Assembly: GCA_030549775.1 (NCBI GenBank)
Contig: CM060173.1
Location: 32,358,110-32,422,109, forward strand
Reading direction: 5' to 3'
Source: Tamarix chinensis
Taxonomy: Eukaryota; Streptophyta; Magnoliopsida; Caryophyllales; Tamaricaceae
Length of the DNA stretch: 64,000 nucleotides
Each line of letters starts with the position of its first letter. Within the stretch, counting starts at the first letter, position 1. Under the pieces are notes generated by a model. The model saw only the letters and a list, made by a program, of their open reading frames with translations. It ran no database searches and had not been told where the DNA came from. Below are positions 49,201-60,324 of the stretch, piece by piece. The position numbers and the translations under genes are program-made.

Positions 49201-49957
49201 GGGTTGGGTAATTTGGTCGGTTGGTTGGGGCTACTAAGGGTCATGGTTGCGTTTATAGGGAAGAGGAAGGGGCTGCATGGTTGGTTGGTTGCTAGGATAG
49301 GCATGATGTATAGGGAAGGGTGAGGTGAGGTGTGCGTGCATGCATGGAGAAGAGGAAAAAGGGCTGCACGGGGGGAAGAAGAGGTGCCTGTTGAGAGGGG
49401 GTTTTATGTTGGATTAGGCTATGCTTAGAGGTGCAATAATGATGGAGATTAGGTTAATAATTAGTTAACAAGTATACCAAATAGCATTAAAATTTTAAGA
49501 GTTTATTAAATACTAAGGAAGAGTCCTACCCATTCCATATTTCTATTAATACTATTATTATGATCATCATCATCATCATCATCATCATCATTATTACTAC
49601 CACCCTTTATTATTATTATTATTATTACTACTACTACTACTATTATTCTTACAATTATTGTTATCGATATTATTTTAAGAGTAGTATTATTATAAGACTA
49701 TTGTTATTTCCATCCTTATTATCGTGATCATTATTGATACTATTCTTATTATCGTTATTATTACCGTTATTTATCATTATTATCTTTCCTCTAATTATAA
49801 ATACACTATCCTAGATTATTATCACAATTTAATAATTATAGGCTTACTCACAATAATAAGACATCCAACCTAACATAATTATGTGATAATTTACACATGC
49901 TAATCAAATTTTAAGTTTTGGATATTAAATTAGGGTTTATTAAAATGGGATATTACA
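46246..49957 (-). mobile_element. Solo LTR, Del/Tekay-like, target duplication CTATT
   Basis: The left edge is TGTAATACCCCCAAAATC and the right edge GGGATATTACA. CTATT lies directly outside both (46241-46245 and 49958-49962). Total length is 3712 bp. It contains a GCTGCACTCAAGAT...AAGTGCTAAGGCT block typical of the family 3' end, a purine-rich block (48600-49420) and an ATT/ATC/ACT trinucleotide block (49556-49790). Overlapping frames of 80-121 residues at 48590-49304 are compositional. Confidence 0.85.
49556..49790. repeat. Compound trinucleotide microsatellite (ATC, ATT, ACT)
   Basis: Runs of ATC, then ATT, then ACT units, with decayed flanks, near the right end of the solo LTR. Confidence 0.85.
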
Positions 49958-49962
49958 CTATT

Positions 49963-50965
49963 ACTTAAACAATATTTGTTAATTTTTTTATATAGTTACA
50001 TTTTTTTACTATAATAAAAAAGTTTGATTCCACCCATGGTTCAATCGGTTAAACCGTTGTTGGGTAAATTTTTAGTCTATTATTTAAATCACTAATGCTG
50101 TCATTTAATTAAAGGTGTTATAGAAAATATAAATATAAATAAAAAATGAATCTATAGTATGAAAAAAATTTAAATAAAACCCCTCTCCATGAACAAAGGG
50201 ATTAATTATTTTCATTTTTAGATGTAAGTGTTGCAATTTGTGTTTCTTTGAAATAATTATTCTAGTCGAATTCTAAATTTTTTATTATCTAACTTTCTTG
50301 GCCAATTAGAAAAGAGTATAAATTAGAACTTATTTTAATCTCAAAAACTCTTTTTTAAAAACAATTAATAAAATAGCTAACGAAAGAAAGTCTATTTCTT
50401 TGTCATTTAGTTTTCATCATTTAATATTTTCCTTTCAAACTTTTGGAAAATGTATCCTAACTATTGTTCATAGATAAACAAGCTTGAGTAATTTTAGAAC
50501 ATCTACATCGTATTAAAAAATAACTACAAATCTCTAATCTAAGGAGTAATGTGAGAAAATATAAATTGACTAATAATAATATATTTTTAAAAATTTGAGA
50601 TACCTTAAGTTTGAAAAAAAAAATGAAAGAGGAAAAATGAAAAATATATTAATAGATATTTATAGATTAATATAAATTAAAAGTTAAATAATATAAATTA
50701 TAAATAATTAGTGATAATATTAATAGAAGTAAATTGGTGTTTTAAATTTAAGATAGCTTGCATAGATTATAAAATTATATTTGATATAAATTAATAAAAG
50801 TTAGATAGATAAAAAAAAATTTAACGTTATAATCAACTAATTCAAATATAAAGCACCATGGTGGATGAGCTTAGAGAACAATAGAGTATCTTTTAAAAAT
50901 TAATTTTTGACGGTAGCAGCGGCGGTGGTTAATCATCAAGAGCTCTCATTTTGATGCAAGCGTGG
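49963..50965. other. Upstream region of the bHLH gene; no gene seen
   Basis: AT-rich sequence without an ORF of note. The last 100 bases become more mixed in composition (GTAGCAGCGGCGGTGG at 50911-50926) and lead into a TATA box. Proximal promoter elements probably lie here, but none is certain by eye. Confidence 0.5.
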
Positions 50966-50972
50966 TATAAAT
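50966..50972 (+). promoter_or_regulatory. TATA box of the bHLH gene
   Basis: TATAAAT is followed about 30 bases later by a CT-rich leader (51000-51060, CTCTCTCTGTACCTCTCTCC), typical of a plant transcription start. The start site itself is inferred to lie near 51000. Confidence 0.55.
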
Positions 50973-50999
50973 GCAGGACCTTTGCTAATTTACCTGTTT

Positions 51000-52399
51000 T
51001 CCTTTTTCTCTCTATACTGCACAAGGGTTCTCTCTCTGTACCTCTCTCCTTTTCTGTACGTACTGTTGCAAGCTTTTCTCTGCTCCACTCTGAACTACCA
51101 TTACTTTCCCTCTGTACTCTTTCATTTCATAGGAGTATTGAAACATTGACAGCATAATAGCAGCAGCTTTATGATTCCTGGGCAATATAAAAACTAAACT
51201 TTGGGGGAACTGAATTAACTAAAGCGAGGGAGGGCGAAGGAGTGGGAGCAAGGGGGTGTTTTTCGAACTGAGACAAAGTCCCAAAATTCAATTCAATGAA
51301 GTGTTATGTTTCTGCGAAGAAGGAAAAAGCTTCAAATGGAGGACAAAGTACCGAAAGTAGCAGAGAGTCTGAAATTGGTATCTTTCTTTTCTCATTATTA
51401 GCTTGGTCTTTCTTTGATTCAGAGCTCTGGCTACTTTATGATGGGAGGGGAAGGGGGTCTTCTGCTCTGAGTTCTGACTAGGTTTTTCCTTTACATGTGT
51501 CTTTGATTGCAGAAAGTAGTATTAAATTTTTTGAATTGAATTGGGATCTTAATTGTTATATAGATGCAATCAACGTCTTTTTCTCGTTTTATTGACTGAC
51601 CTTCCGTTAGACTTGGTTGTCGCACGGTGCACACCATCTGTTTGAATAAATTCCTGAGTGGTTGTTTTCTCGGGACGGCTTCCCTTGCTTTTGTGTAATT
51701 TGGTTGTACTAGTCTTCACTCTTCAGTGATTTATGATACCCTTTACTCTGGATTGATAAGAGTAGTAGTAGTTACACTTGTGTTGGTTTTTAGTACTTTG
51801 TTTAGGTACTCCTACTTGGGTTTTGTTTATTTATTTATTTATTTTTGTTATGATATGTTATTTTCAACTCATTAAAATTGAAGTGGGCTCTGGCTTGTGG
51901 CAATTTTATCTTCACTTTTGCCTCATTTTTTAATAGTAGCACTAACTTGTTTTTGGTGTATGCTAGCTTCATATTCAGCTACCTAGTCTCCGGTTTTCTC
52001 TGTAAGTTGGACTGATCTTATTATGGTAATATATTTGTCGTCATACTCTTTAGTCCTTTAGAAGTTTCAAACTTTTATGTCTTTTGCTTTTAATTTAATC
52101 CTAATGCCTTAATTTCATCTGGGATCTTGATCTTTGGTCAAAAATTAAATAAAATTCTCATCTGTTTTGCTTGCCGTTGCAGCTCTTTTCTTCCGTTCAT
52201 GTTATAGCAGCTTTCTGGGTCATTGATCTTTTAGGCTGACGACAAATCCATTCATGGGATTAGACCACCAGGATTTGCTTGTATCTGAGGAACTTAGTTT
52301 CTTTTTCTGTTGTTCTGGTTTGTGCTGAAGAAATATTGGAAGAGAAATTATCTGTAATTAGCCGGTTTCGCTGAAGTTGTGTTGATAAAAATAAAGGTT
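51000..52399 (+). other. 5' leader with intron and an upstream ORF
   Basis: A first non-coding exon from about 51000 to 51379 ends at TTG/GTATCT. A strong acceptor TTGCTTGCCGTTGCAG ends at 52182. The second exon then continues to the coding ATG at 52400. An upstream ATG at 51296 opens a frame of 26 codons before the donor. Spliced to 52183 it would stop after about 42 codons, well before the main start, so it could act as a uORF. Intron and leader are inferred from splice signals only. Confidence 0.55.
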
Positions 52400-55281
52400 A
52401 TGGATAGAAGTGGCGAGGATAAGTTAGAGGTAGAGAAGAGAAATGGTGATGCAGTAAACTATCATTCTCCTAATAGTATGCCTTCTGATTGGCAATATGG
52501 CTGTGGTGGAAATTTCATGAATTCATGCATGGGGTTGCTTCCTAATGTGAACTTTGGGACGATGGTTCACCGAGAAGATCATCTGGGTGGTCCTCCTCGT
52601 TCCTCCGCTTCACTGGTAGATTCATTTGGGCAAACCATTTGGGATCACCCTCACAATCCACAATCTTTAGGCTTCGATGAAAATAATGTTCATGCCGGTC
52701 TAAGTATTTACAACCCAGTACTTGATTTAACTAAAGGAGTCCCAGTCTGTCTGAGAGGTGGTGGTGTTGGGTCTGGCTGGGATGCGGTCCCAAGCACAAT
52801 GTTAAAAGGAGGTCATTTCTTATCAAATGTTCCTGGGATGATTCTCCCTCATAGCTTAGCACAGTTCCCTGCTGATTCTGCTTTTATTGAACGTGCTGCT
52901 CGGTTCTCAAGCTTAAATGCCGGAAATTTGGGTGATACGGTCAACCCGTTTGGCATCAATCATTCTGCAAATTCTTATCTTCGAGGTGGGCCAATTTTGC
53001 AAGGTCCACCAGCGGATTTCTCAGGCAATTCTGTGAAGGCATTGTCCTGTGGTGGACACCTTGAGAGGACTGAGGTAAATTTGGCTGAGACTTCCAAGGA
53101 TATGATCTTGGCAGCTGCTCTGATGGATGCTGCAGAAGATAGCTTAGCCAAGGTTGAGAGAGAAGATGAGAGGTCCCAGGATGAAGGAAAGCCACGTGTT
53201 GAAACATCTTTGGATGAATCTGATCAAGCACAATCTAGTGGTTGTGGTGCTGTTGGGCAAGCCGATCATTCTGGTGGCGACCCTTCTTTTTCCAAGGGAC
53301 TCGGTTCCAAGAAAAGAAAACGGGGTTGTCAGGTACTAGATACATTTTCGTCTTATTTATCTATATTTAAGGAGTGGTCATTGTATGTACGCCAGATCCA
53401 TTTTTACTATTTCTGAAGTTCGTTTTCATACTGTCAGGGTAATGTGGCTGAGCAGAATACAGTTCAGGAGCAGTCCGGTGAAGCTACCAAGGCTAATACT
53501 AAAATTCAACACAAGGGAGGGCAGAATCCAAATTCAACGCATGACAAGAGTACTGGAAAGCATGGTAAAAAAGGCTCACAAAGCGCAGACCAACCAACGG
53601 AAGAATATATACATGTCAGAGCACGAAGAGGACAGGCTACAAATAGTCATAGTCTTGCAGAAAGGGTAAGTTTTTTCATTTATTCTTGTAATTTTAACTG
53701 AAATTGGAACCTTAAGCTGTCCTGTATCATTTAGCTGATGTCTTCGGAAAGTAGGTAAGAAGAGAGAAAATTAGTGAAAGGATGAAGTTTCTTCAAGATC
53801 TTGTTCCAGGCTGCAGCAAGGTTGACTCCTGAACCAAAGTAATTTGAAAAGTGGAGTTGGTTGCTATGAATTTTGAAGAAGTAACCGAGCGCCTTTTTTC
53901 AGGTGACCGGCAAGGCAGTCATGCTAGATGAAATAATCAACTATGTACAGTCATTGCAGCGGCAGGTTGAGGTACTTTCCTGATAACTTAACGCTATTTT
54001 GGTTCTTGCAATTGGATTCATCTTCTTCGTTTTCTGAAACCACAAATCACAAATCAGTCCTAGAAAGCTCTCATTCTAGAACCAATTGATAATGCTCACT
54101 GTGCTTATACAGCGGTATTTTTTTCTTCCCCTACTTCATTGTAGTAGTGCAGTACTCGCTTTTGATTCTCAACATAATGAGAACATATTCTGATGCTCAT
54201 GTTTCTTAATGGAGATGATTGTTATGGGTACAGCTAGTTACTTAAAGACGGACTTTAGACGCCTTTGGTGTGAGATTGATATTTGTTGTTCTGTTAAGTT
54301 TGTGATCCCTGTTAACTCTGTTCGTTTGTGTTATGTTTTGCAGTTCTTGTCAATGAAGCTTGCGACAGTCAATCCTAGATTGGACTTTAACATTGAAAGT
54401 CTCCTTGCCAAAGATGTAAAGTTACATACTAAGCTCTTGAATATGGAGCAAAAGCATGACCTTTAGACTTTTCTTATGCCATTGTTTTCTGGCCTTGGCT
54501 GTTGTCAATTAATTATCTGTTATTTTAGCAGCCTTTGTTTTCTACACGAGCTGGCCCTTCTCTGGGATTTACTCCAGGTCTACCAATAGCGTACCCTCCA
54601 TTGCATCCATCTCAACCACCAATTATTCAGCAATCTGGCCTTCCTGGCATTGGAAAATCATCTGATGCACAGAGAACCATAACTTCTCAACCAACTACCG
54701 TGGGTGAAGTGTACAAAGAGCCAACACAGGTATTCTTTCATCTCGTACTCAAAGAAAATGGTAATTGACACCAATTGGACTGTTAATCACTTGAGTTGGG
54801 AGATCATATGGTCCATCGTGAAAACATACCGGTGTTTTTCCAAGTAATTAGATAAACCCTAACACAATTCTGGATTAGTAACTGACTTAATCCTTGTTTG
54901 AATCTACTTACCAAAAGTAATTATGTAATATAACTACTTATTTTAGAAATTTTTTAGGTTAAAAGTTTCCAAAATAAGTAGTTATTTTGTATAATTACTT
55001 TTGGTAAGTAGTTCCAAACCACCAATTAATAGGGACAATTCTGCAGTTTTAACAATGAAGAATGTTATATATATATATATATATATATGGCCAAGTTAGG
55101 TGGCTATTTAGAATCCCATGTCAAATTGTTCTTAAGTTGGTTCTAAGCTTGCACTGAGCCGTGTTGAAATCCTCTTCTGCCTCTGCAGCTATCCAATGCG
55201 TGGGAGGCTGAGCTCCACAATGTCATTCAAATGGGCTTCAATTCCAACGCTCCTCTCAACAGTGAAGATATAAATGGTTGA
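52400..55281 (+). CDS. bHLH49-like: bHLH transcription factor, bHLH49/62/74 group (seven coding exons)
   Basis: The inferred exons are 52400-53332, 53438-53665, 53755-53820, 53903-53971, 54344-54415, 54532-54729 and 55189-55281. All introns are GT-AG and all junctions are phase 0, giving 552 residues. The first 380 residues are low-complexity, with a basic KKRKRG nuclear signal near residue 306. The bHLH domain runs from about 375 to 440. It has His382, Glu386 and Arg390, the H-E-R set that in this family predicts binding to CACGTG-type E-boxes. Helix 2 reads [20 protein letters not shown] and is followed by the group-specific [15 protein letters not shown]. The tail ([22 protein letters not shown]) is most like bHLH49. 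Relatives are nuclear regulators, several linked to cell elongation or light and hormone growth responses. The stop follows DING, slightly earlier than I expect in relatives. The start at 52400 is chosen because the in-frame sequence upstream has no ATG and the protein begins MDRSGEDK. Confidence 0.88.
54896..55019. mobile_element. MITE-like hairpin in the last intron of the bHLH gene
   Basis: Two arms of about 53 bp are inverted copies of each other: GTTTGAATCTACTTACCAAA at the left and, reversed, GTTTGGAACTACTTACCAAA at the right. Few mismatches extend through AAGTAATTAT and AACTACTTATTTT. The loop is about 18 bases. It lies within intron 54730-55188. A flanking target duplication is not clear, so the superfamily is unassigned. 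Confidence 0.75.
55069..55088. repeat. (AT)n microsatellite in the last intron
   Basis: Ten AT units, in the same intron as the MITE-like hairpin. Confidence 0.9.
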
Positions 55282-55980
55282 GATCATCACTCATGAAATT
55301 TCCTGTCATCTTTAGATGAGCCATGTTACAGGTACTCTCTTGACCTCTGATATTTCTTCAATATGCCGCAGCACAAGTGCACAACACAGGTTTTGTGAAA
55401 CCTGATCACATGACCTGAACGTTCAACTTTGTATGTGATCTGATTCCATGACTTTATGTGGCTCGTGTGCAACTCTGATAATATGATACGACCAACCATC
55501 TTACCAGAAAATACTGACGTGGACATTTGAAAGGGTGACAGTGGTATGGGAAACTATTACCAGTGTCCATGATGAAACATTGGCTTCATCGTTGTTAGTC
55601 TTTCTCCGATCAAGTTTGTAAAAGAAACATGCTCTCTCACCGTCATTGTGTATATAAATATTATGAAGAAATGAAATCTATCACTATCAGAGAGGCCCGA
55701 AACATGATGTTGCTGGAGAAGAACCATAGGAGCAAGGTTCTTGCTTGACTATAATGGAAGATGTCTGGGAGGTTAGCCAGCTCCCTGAGTTCTGCCACGT
55801 AATCTTAATAGGTGTATCTAAATTCTATATACGCGTCTCTTCTTTTTTGCCATTTTTTATTATCTTTCTTTTCATTCTTTTCCCCCATCAGGTGGAACGT
55901 ATTGTAGTACTTGTCAACCCTTTCATTGTATTTACGAGGTATAAATTATAGAAGAAGCATTTTTACATATGATTTTTAGT
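55282..55980 (+). other. Probable 3' UTR and downstream flank of the bHLH gene
   Basis: The sequence after the stop has mixed composition, unlike the surrounding AT-rich element DNA. It contains possible poly(A) signals around 55655-55670 (TATAAATATTATGAAGAAATG) and is followed by an ordinary AT-rich flank. A frame at 55745-55951 has no recognised domain. The exact end of the transcript cannot be set from the sequence. Confidence 0.45.
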
Positions 55981-56399
55981 AAACAGATTGGATGAAGTAA
56001 AATTGTGGATGTTATTGTGTTTGGTCGGGGGTTATCCTGAAGCCGGAATCAGTAACTTGAGAGGTTTTTATTTTATTTTTAATATATATATATATTGGAA
56101 AATGGTGCTAGTTTTAGGCTTAAACAAAATACTAGTTTTAGAAAACTAGGCTTACAAGGAAAGAAAATTTGTAACTACCTTTTTATATCCATTATGGTTT
56201 ACAATATATAACATAAGATCCTAACTTTTGTTTTATAGTATAAGTTATTTTATGAAAAATACTGAAAATTAAGTGCTATATTTTAATTTTGATCTTAATA
56301 TTATTCTCTTCCTAATTAATTATAATTGAAAGAGTATAAGGTATAGTTTGGCAGTATAATAACATAAACAATTAGCCACAGAGTTCTTTTCTTTCTCTA

Positions 56400-56808
56400 T
56401 GGCTTGCACAAGAAAAGGTATTGCTTTAGTGGAGAAGAAAGTAGTTGGATGGATGGTAATTCCTCTTATATGCACTGAATTTTTTTTATTAAGGAACTCC
56501 AACCGCATTGTCTGACACTTGTAAAGAGGTATCGAAGACAACTTATGTTGAGGCAATTTTGGTTTCATTAGATACCATGTAGGAGACATGGGATAATTTT
56601 GAAATTGCCTTTTGTCTGCATGATGGGAAAGACATGGACATCCATGTTCTTGAGGATGATACCTCTGCTACTTCCCCTGATATTGGTTGTGATAACCACG
56701 ACTTAGACAAAACCTTAATAATGGTAAAATAGATGTTCCTCCAGTAATTTCAACTAAAGGGATTGTTTTTAACTCCACATCTTGGCGAGATATGGTTACT
56801 GGTACTGG
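56400..56808 (+). pseudogene. LINE ORF1, N-terminal remnant
   Basis: A possible start ATGGCTTGCACAAGAAAAGG is at 56400. The remnant ends with NSTSWRDMVTGT directly before the hAT-like insertion. A Trp-containing motif shortly before the DUF4283 region is usual in plant L1 ORF1. Stops interrupt the frame. This part alone would not be diagnostic; the assignment rests on the continuation at 61991. Confidence 0.5.
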
Positions 56809-57102
56809 TAGAGGTGGTAATCAGGTTGGGTGAGTCGGGTCATAGCGGGTCAGGTCATTTGACTTTTGTGGGTCAGTTGTGGGTCGGGTCGGATTATTTT
56901 AAATCATTACCTTATTTGGGTTGGGTTGGTTTTGGGTCGGGTCATTGTGGTTTCGGATCATTTTGGGTTAATTTATCGGGTTGGGTTGGGTTCTGATTAA
57001 GTAATTTTGAGTTCGGGTCATTTTGGGTTAACTTGACTAGTAGGGTTGGGTTGGCTTCATTTATTACATTGTAAAAATTAGAGATAATCATGAGAATACT
57101 AG

Positions 57103-57282
57103 TACACATAAATGAAATAAGAATATTATATACGCTTTATTTTCACAAGTAAATAATAAAGATATTTATTTATTTTAACAATAAAAAATATTTTTACACA
57201 TAAAAGAAATAAGGATATTAGATGTGTTTTATTCTTATAAGTAAATAATAAAGATATTTATAAATTTAAACAATAAAAAAAT
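57103..57282. repeat. Tandem duplication of about 92 bp in the hAT-like element
   Basis: ACACATAAA(T/A)GAAATAAG through AAATAATAAAGATATTTAT and ACAATAAAAAA occurs twice in a row. A related TTGTAAANATTAGAGANAATCAT word also occurs at both 57069 and 57408, so a larger duplication may be involved. Confidence 0.7.
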
Positions 57283-57460
57283 TACATCATTCAATTTAAC
57301 AAAGATATTTATCATTTATTATCATTTATTTTATTACTTAATTTTTTTTATAAAATAATGGTGATCATAATATGACTATATAATGTATAATTATCATTTA
57401 TTAGATTGTAAATATTAGAGACAATCATAAGATTACTAGTTCGCGCCTTGAAGGTCATTT

Positions 57461-57462
<2 letters not shown>

Positions 57463-57496
<34 letters not shown>
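57463..57496. repeat. (AT)n microsatellite
   Basis: Seventeen AT units inside the hAT-like element. Confidence 0.9.
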
Positions 57497-57499
<3 letters not shown>

Positions 57500-58455
57500 A
57501 CCTATAGGTTTTAACTTGTAAGTTTATAATTTATATATGAATTATGGATGTTATCGGAGAATTTTCTGGATCTTCTAATTTTGTTAAGTTATTGTTAGGT
57601 ATAGCTATTGCTTATTGGATTTTGTGGGTGATAAATGACATTACTATGCTCTCCTATTAAGAGTTTCTTCAAATAGGTGGATATAATGGAAGACCTTTTG
57701 AAAATTATTTTACACGCTTGTAGCTGGATATTTTCCTTTTTTATTTTAGTTTTTTATTTGAAAATAATATATCTTAATTGTTAAGGAAGATGTTGGAAAA
57801 TTTTATAAGATATTGTCATTTGTCAAGTTAAATGAGTTTGTTAATACATAAAATATTTTATTTTATTTTATATATAAACATGGAGTAATGATTAAAATGA
57901 TTTGAATAACATATTCATACTTGTTAATTGTTAACTTGTTATACATGTTATGGATGATGGAATTAGAAAAAAAAAATTATTATTTTACACCATAAGTAAT
58001 AACATATAATATAATAAATCAATAATTTGCTAGTTGAGTAATATTAATGATTATGTGTATAAGTTCATTTGATATTATAGGATATGTGTATGTTTACAAG
58101 TTATGAACTTATAAAAGTAGTTAGGCAAAGAAGATAAAATATATTAAAAAATTATCTAATATACACTTTCACCACTAAAATTACTCCAACTCATTAACCT
58201 TGTAAGTAAGTATTAAGTTTGATTTCATATAAATATGTAGTTAAAAATATATTATTAATTATTACTTGTTTATTAAATTATTATTATAACTTCTTAATAT
58301 TGTATTTTTGTGTGAAAACATTTATTTGGATATCATTAATAAATAAGAATGTTTAGAATAAAAGTATGAAAAATAAGTATAATTTATAAAATACTATATT
58401 TTTAAAAGCTTTAAATGAATAATAAAATATATGTAATTTATTATTATAATAATAT

Positions 58456-60283
58456 TGTAATACCCCCAAATTTAATACTGAAAAAATTTGTTTTAATAAA
58501 AAGGTTTCATGAAAGCGAAATGATAAAACCGTAAACTCGGAGGCATTACCACCACACTTAGTACCCATATCGGTTCACTCCTACCATTCCAGTACTAAGT
58601 GTTAAGGCTAGATAAGGTTAACATCAACCACAAGTCATTAATAAAAACACAATTCACTAATAAAATACAAGTCATACAGAAATCAGAGTGCGGTTTACGA
58701 TTACAATCCAAAGTGTAGGCAACTAGAGTTTTCCAAAAACATAAAACATTGTACGACATGACATAACAAAAATAAAACAATATATGGTCAAGTCAAAAGA
58801 AAAATAGAGTCCGGCCAAGTCGCTCTTGATTCCCCAAGTTAGGTCTAGACTCAACGCTCGGCCTCACCCGATGCCTCATAGGTGTCGTAGGCATCGAAGA
58901 TGTCATTCCCTACCTGCACAAACTCAGAAGGGTCTTCTGCTCGTGGGAATGAGCAACACCCATGAAACGAGTGATAAGTACACTATGTACTGAGTAAGGT
59001 AATAGATGCGACTAAGGCCAAACATATAGAGCATATAATATAAGCATGGTCATATAGGCAACATACAATAATACATGTAATAAGGTTGGGTTACTTTCCA
59101 GATAACTTATTCTTTAGTTCCTTTAACAATATTTTCATTTCACATATACTCTTTATTAATCCATGTGAGTACGGGAACCCCACTATTATAGCCAGTAGAC
59201 CGGAATACATACAAGGCAGAACACTCCTGACCACTATTATTCGCTTGTGGGCTGGTCCCCAAGGCAGAACGCTCCTGGCCACTATTATTCGTCAGTGGAC
59301 TGATCTAGCCTCGACTCACATGGTGTTTCATTGTAAGTACTTAGTGTATTTTCCATGGCTTAGCTTCATTATGTTTGGCTTGTTGAGCACGGAATCTCCC
59401 ACTATTATAGCCGGTGGACCGAAAATCATGCAGGACAAAACGCTCATAGCCACTATTATTCGTCGGTGGACCGGTCTGGGCTCGGCTCAATAATCTTTCT
59501 CTTTAAGTGGATAGTATCTTATTTGTATCTTATTCAATAAGCATTTCACCCTTGACATGCATGTTTAACAACATTCTAACTCTATCCTCTCAAGGGGCCC
59601 CGCCCTATATATTGGGACTCCTGCGCCTCTTATCACGCCCTGACATCCATTCCCCCCTTATACTTACACATAATGAAAAACAATTCCTAAGGGTGTGGGT
59701 TAAGGCCCAACACCTCATGACATCCAACTCCATCTACTATCACCCTCTAGGATTTTCCCTCGAAAACTTTAGTTGCTTACTAATAATGTTACTAAAGATA
59801 ATAGTGATAATAGTTATTTTTGAAATAATAATAATATAAGGATTCGAATGTTTTTATCGCAATAATATTAACAAAATAATAACAATAATAATAGTAATAA
59901 CTAATAATGATACCATAGTAATAATGTTATTAACAAAGGCATTAGGAAAAATATTGTTAATAATAATAATAATAATAATACTAAGGTTGCGTATTCTTCT
60001 TCTATAGTAACAAAATGGTAACATGCCAAATTTGGTTTCAATAGCATTAATAATACTAAAAATAATAGTACTAATAATAACAACAACAACGATAATAATA
60101 ATAATAATAATAGTAATAATAATAAAAATAATAATGATGATAATAATGTTAAGCATAATAATAATAATAACGATAACAATAATATGGTATCCGAATGATC
60201 ATAATAATATAAGGGTCCAAATATTTATATTAATAATACAAGGTGATAATGGATAAAGTTAGTATTAATAATAATAGCAAGAA

Positions 60284-60324
<41 letters not shown>

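Noticed and set aside
54416..54466. Continuation of the bHLH frame past 54415 as the true C-terminus
   Set aside because: It is read through an intron with good donor GTAAAG and acceptor TTTTAGCAG; the following exons match the group's conserved tail.
56820..57050. GGGTCGGGTT arrays as telomere-like or interstitial telomeric repeats
   Set aside because: The unit is not TTTAGGG, and the arrays sit just inside inverted ends flanked by an imperfect 8-bp duplication, so a hAT-type subterminal array is the better reading.
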